Shown: one piece after another, positions 5,357 to 6,255 of the stretch
Layout of the letters: every line of letters starts with the position of its first letter
Position numbering within the stretch: position 1 is the stretch's first letter
Assembly (NCBI GenBank): GCA_016840825.1
Contig: JAEORN010000184.1
Location: 1 to 6,255 of the forward strand
Direction: 5' to 3'
DNA from: Candidatus Thorarchaeota archaeon
GTDB taxonomy: Archaea > Asgardarchaeota > Thorarchaeia > Thorarchaeales > Thorarchaeaceae
Length of the DNA: 6,255 bases
Notes under the pieces: model-generated
Databases searched by the model: none
The model's input: only the letters and a program-made list of their open reading frames with translations
Told to the model about the DNA's origin: nothing
Translations under genes and position numbers: made by a program

Positions 5357-6199
5357 GTGAGTGTTGAGCTTCCAGAAACACTGATTCTTGCTGAACAGAT
5401 GACGAATACAATTCTCGAGAAGAAGATCAAATCATGTGATGTCAAAGACTCAGCTAAACTTCAGAAAATCGGATTCATGAATAAAAAACTCAAGGACTAC
5501 GAAAGATTAGTAGGCTGTAAAATCAAGTCAATCACACATCGAGGAAATGTGATTCGTATTCAACTGAATCAGAAGATGAACATTGTTTTGTGCCCCGATT
5601 ATGGTGCGAATATCCTCTTTCACAATAATGAGGAAACATTACCCAAGAAGCATCACCTGAAGGTAGAATTCACCGATGGGACATATCTGACAATTCGACA
5701 GACCGGAATGGGACTGGTCTATTCAGCTACTGACCAAGAAGTAAAAGACCTCTATGTAATCAAACGTGATTTTTCAGACACGCCATCACCTGTGGGAGAA
5801 CACGACTTCACTTTCGAACGATTTGCAGAGCTACTCGATGCAAAAGGTCAAAACATCAAAGCGGCAATTGTTGGCAAAACTGCAGTAGTAGTTGGTTTGA
5901 GTAACGCAGCTTTTCAGGAGATTATCTACAAGGCTGGAATCCATCCAAAGAGAAGCACATCTACTTTGTCAGACGCTGAGAAAAATGATTTGTATGATTC
6001 TATGAAGCAGATTCTCAACTCACGCATCTGTTCGGGAGGCAAAGATAACTGGGTGGATCTCTATGGTACACCAGGTAGACATACTCCAGTCATGGGGCCT
6101 AATATGAAAGACAAGAACTGTCCGCAGTGTAATGCAGCCATAGAGAAGATTTCCCATGGTGGGGGTCAGATCTATCTTTGTCCTCGGTGTCAGCGATAA
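5357..6199 (+). CDS. Fpg/Nei-fold DNA glycosylase relative lacking the catalytic proline
   Basis: A 280-residue protein of the formamidopyrimidine-DNA glycosylase/endonuclease VIII superfamily (bacterial Fpg is about 270). The N-terminus VELPE (3-7) matches the canonical PELPE; the helix-two-turn-helix spans about 178-199 (GLSNAAFQEII, AGIHPKR). The zinc finger has cysteines 255, 258, 275 and 278 (CxxC-16-CxxC). Canonical members use the amino group of Pro at position 2 as nucleophile. Here that site is Val3 behind Ser2, while the glutamate (Glu4) remains. The lysine near residue 57 of Fpg aligns with Asn64 (HRGNV), the RRF void-filling residues are absent (RQTGMG, 114-119), and the zinc-finger arginine is Gly. 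I recall a Fpg/Nei-like subgroup starting M-[ILV]-E-[IL]-P-E that shares these changes, so this is probably a divergent clade and not decay. It may bind damaged DNA or use other chemistry. The start is GTG, with GGAG (5349-5352) four bases upstream. Confidence 0.85.
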   Translation: MSVELPETLILAEQMTNTILEKKIKSCDVKDSAKLQKIGFMNKKLKDYERLVGCKIKSITHRGNVIRIQLNQKMNIVLCPDYGANILFHNNEETLPKKHHLKVEFTDGTYLTIRQTGMGLVYSATDQEVKDLYVIKRDFSDTPSPVGEHDFTFERFAELLDAKGQNIKAAIVGKTAVVVGLSNAAFQEIIYKAGIHPKRSTSTLSDAEKNDLYDSMKQILNSRICSGGKDNWVDLYGTPGRHTPVMGPNMKDKNCPQCNAAIEKISHGGGQIYLCPRCQR

Positions 6200-6201
6200 T
6201 C

Positions 6202-6245
6202 ATGAGCCAATATATTCTAATTATTCTACGTGACTCATTTGTTTT
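6202..6245 (+). terminator. Imperfect hairpin and T-rich tail after the Fpg/Nei-like gene
   Basis: ATGAGCCA (6202-6209) and TGACTCAT (6231-6238) pair with one mismatch around an AT-rich loop of 21 bases, followed by TTGTTTT (6239-6245). The T-rich stretch alone could end archaeal transcription; the stem is weak. Confidence 0.3.
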
Positions 6246-6255
6246 CTCAACTGTA

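Noticed and set aside
3884..5411. Minus-strand open frames of 90, 74 and 91 codons opposite the ferredoxin, nitroreductase and glycosylase-like genes
   Set aside because: They are mirror frames of well-supported plus-strand genes, with no motif or start signal of their own.

Overview
The window most likely comes from an archaeon, and an Asgard-type lineage such as Thorarchaeota is my best guess (inference, moderate to low certainty). The reasons are these. Two intergenic stretches carry strong ribosome-binding sites of the form GAGGTGA, which pair with the archaeal 16S rRNA tail, and GTG starts are common. There is a short winged-helix regulator with two C-terminal membrane segments, a type frequent in archaea. 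There is an N-terminally anchored DUF3160 protein, and a stand-alone dicluster ferredoxin protein with unusual helical extensions. No rRNA, tRNA, CRISPR array, transposase or integrase was found. Coding DNA is about 40% GC by spot count, while one intergenic stretch (3121-3300) drops to 24%.

Layout. A large minus-strand gene (33-2285) encodes a 750-residue exported or membrane-anchored DUF3160 protein of unknown function; a perfect GC-rich hairpin lies just past its stop. It diverges from a plus-strand gene (2442-2894) for a membrane-tethered winged-helix regulator. The roughly 150-bp divergent promoter region holds a perfect 8-bp inverted repeat (2338-2362), a plausible operator. A 580-bp stretch without a recognised gene follows. 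It has a T6 tract, a very AT-rich core, then a sharp rise in GC at about 3300 that coincides with a possible 42-codon ORF and several dyads.

Next come four plus-strand genes. A 97-residue protein (3475-3768) overlaps a protein with two [4Fe-4S] ferredoxin motifs (3726-4430). The small protein is a paralogue of the N-terminal domain of the ferredoxin protein, about 45% identical over 51 ungapped residues, so the pair arose by tandem duplication of that domain. Then comes a nitroreductase-family flavoprotein (4519-5301), whose ribosome-binding site sits in front of a six-codon minicistron that overlaps its start codon. Last is an Fpg/Nei-fold DNA glycosylase relative (5357-6199) that keeps the helix-two-turn-helix and zinc finger but lacks the catalytic proline and the usual lysine.

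How they might work together. The ferredoxin and flavoprotein genes look like a small electron-transfer module, with the 97-residue protein as a possible partner or competitor through the shared domain (inference). The glycosylase-like gene has its own TATA-like element and may only be a neighbour. The membrane regulator probably controls itself and the DUF3160 gene through the shared divergent promoter.
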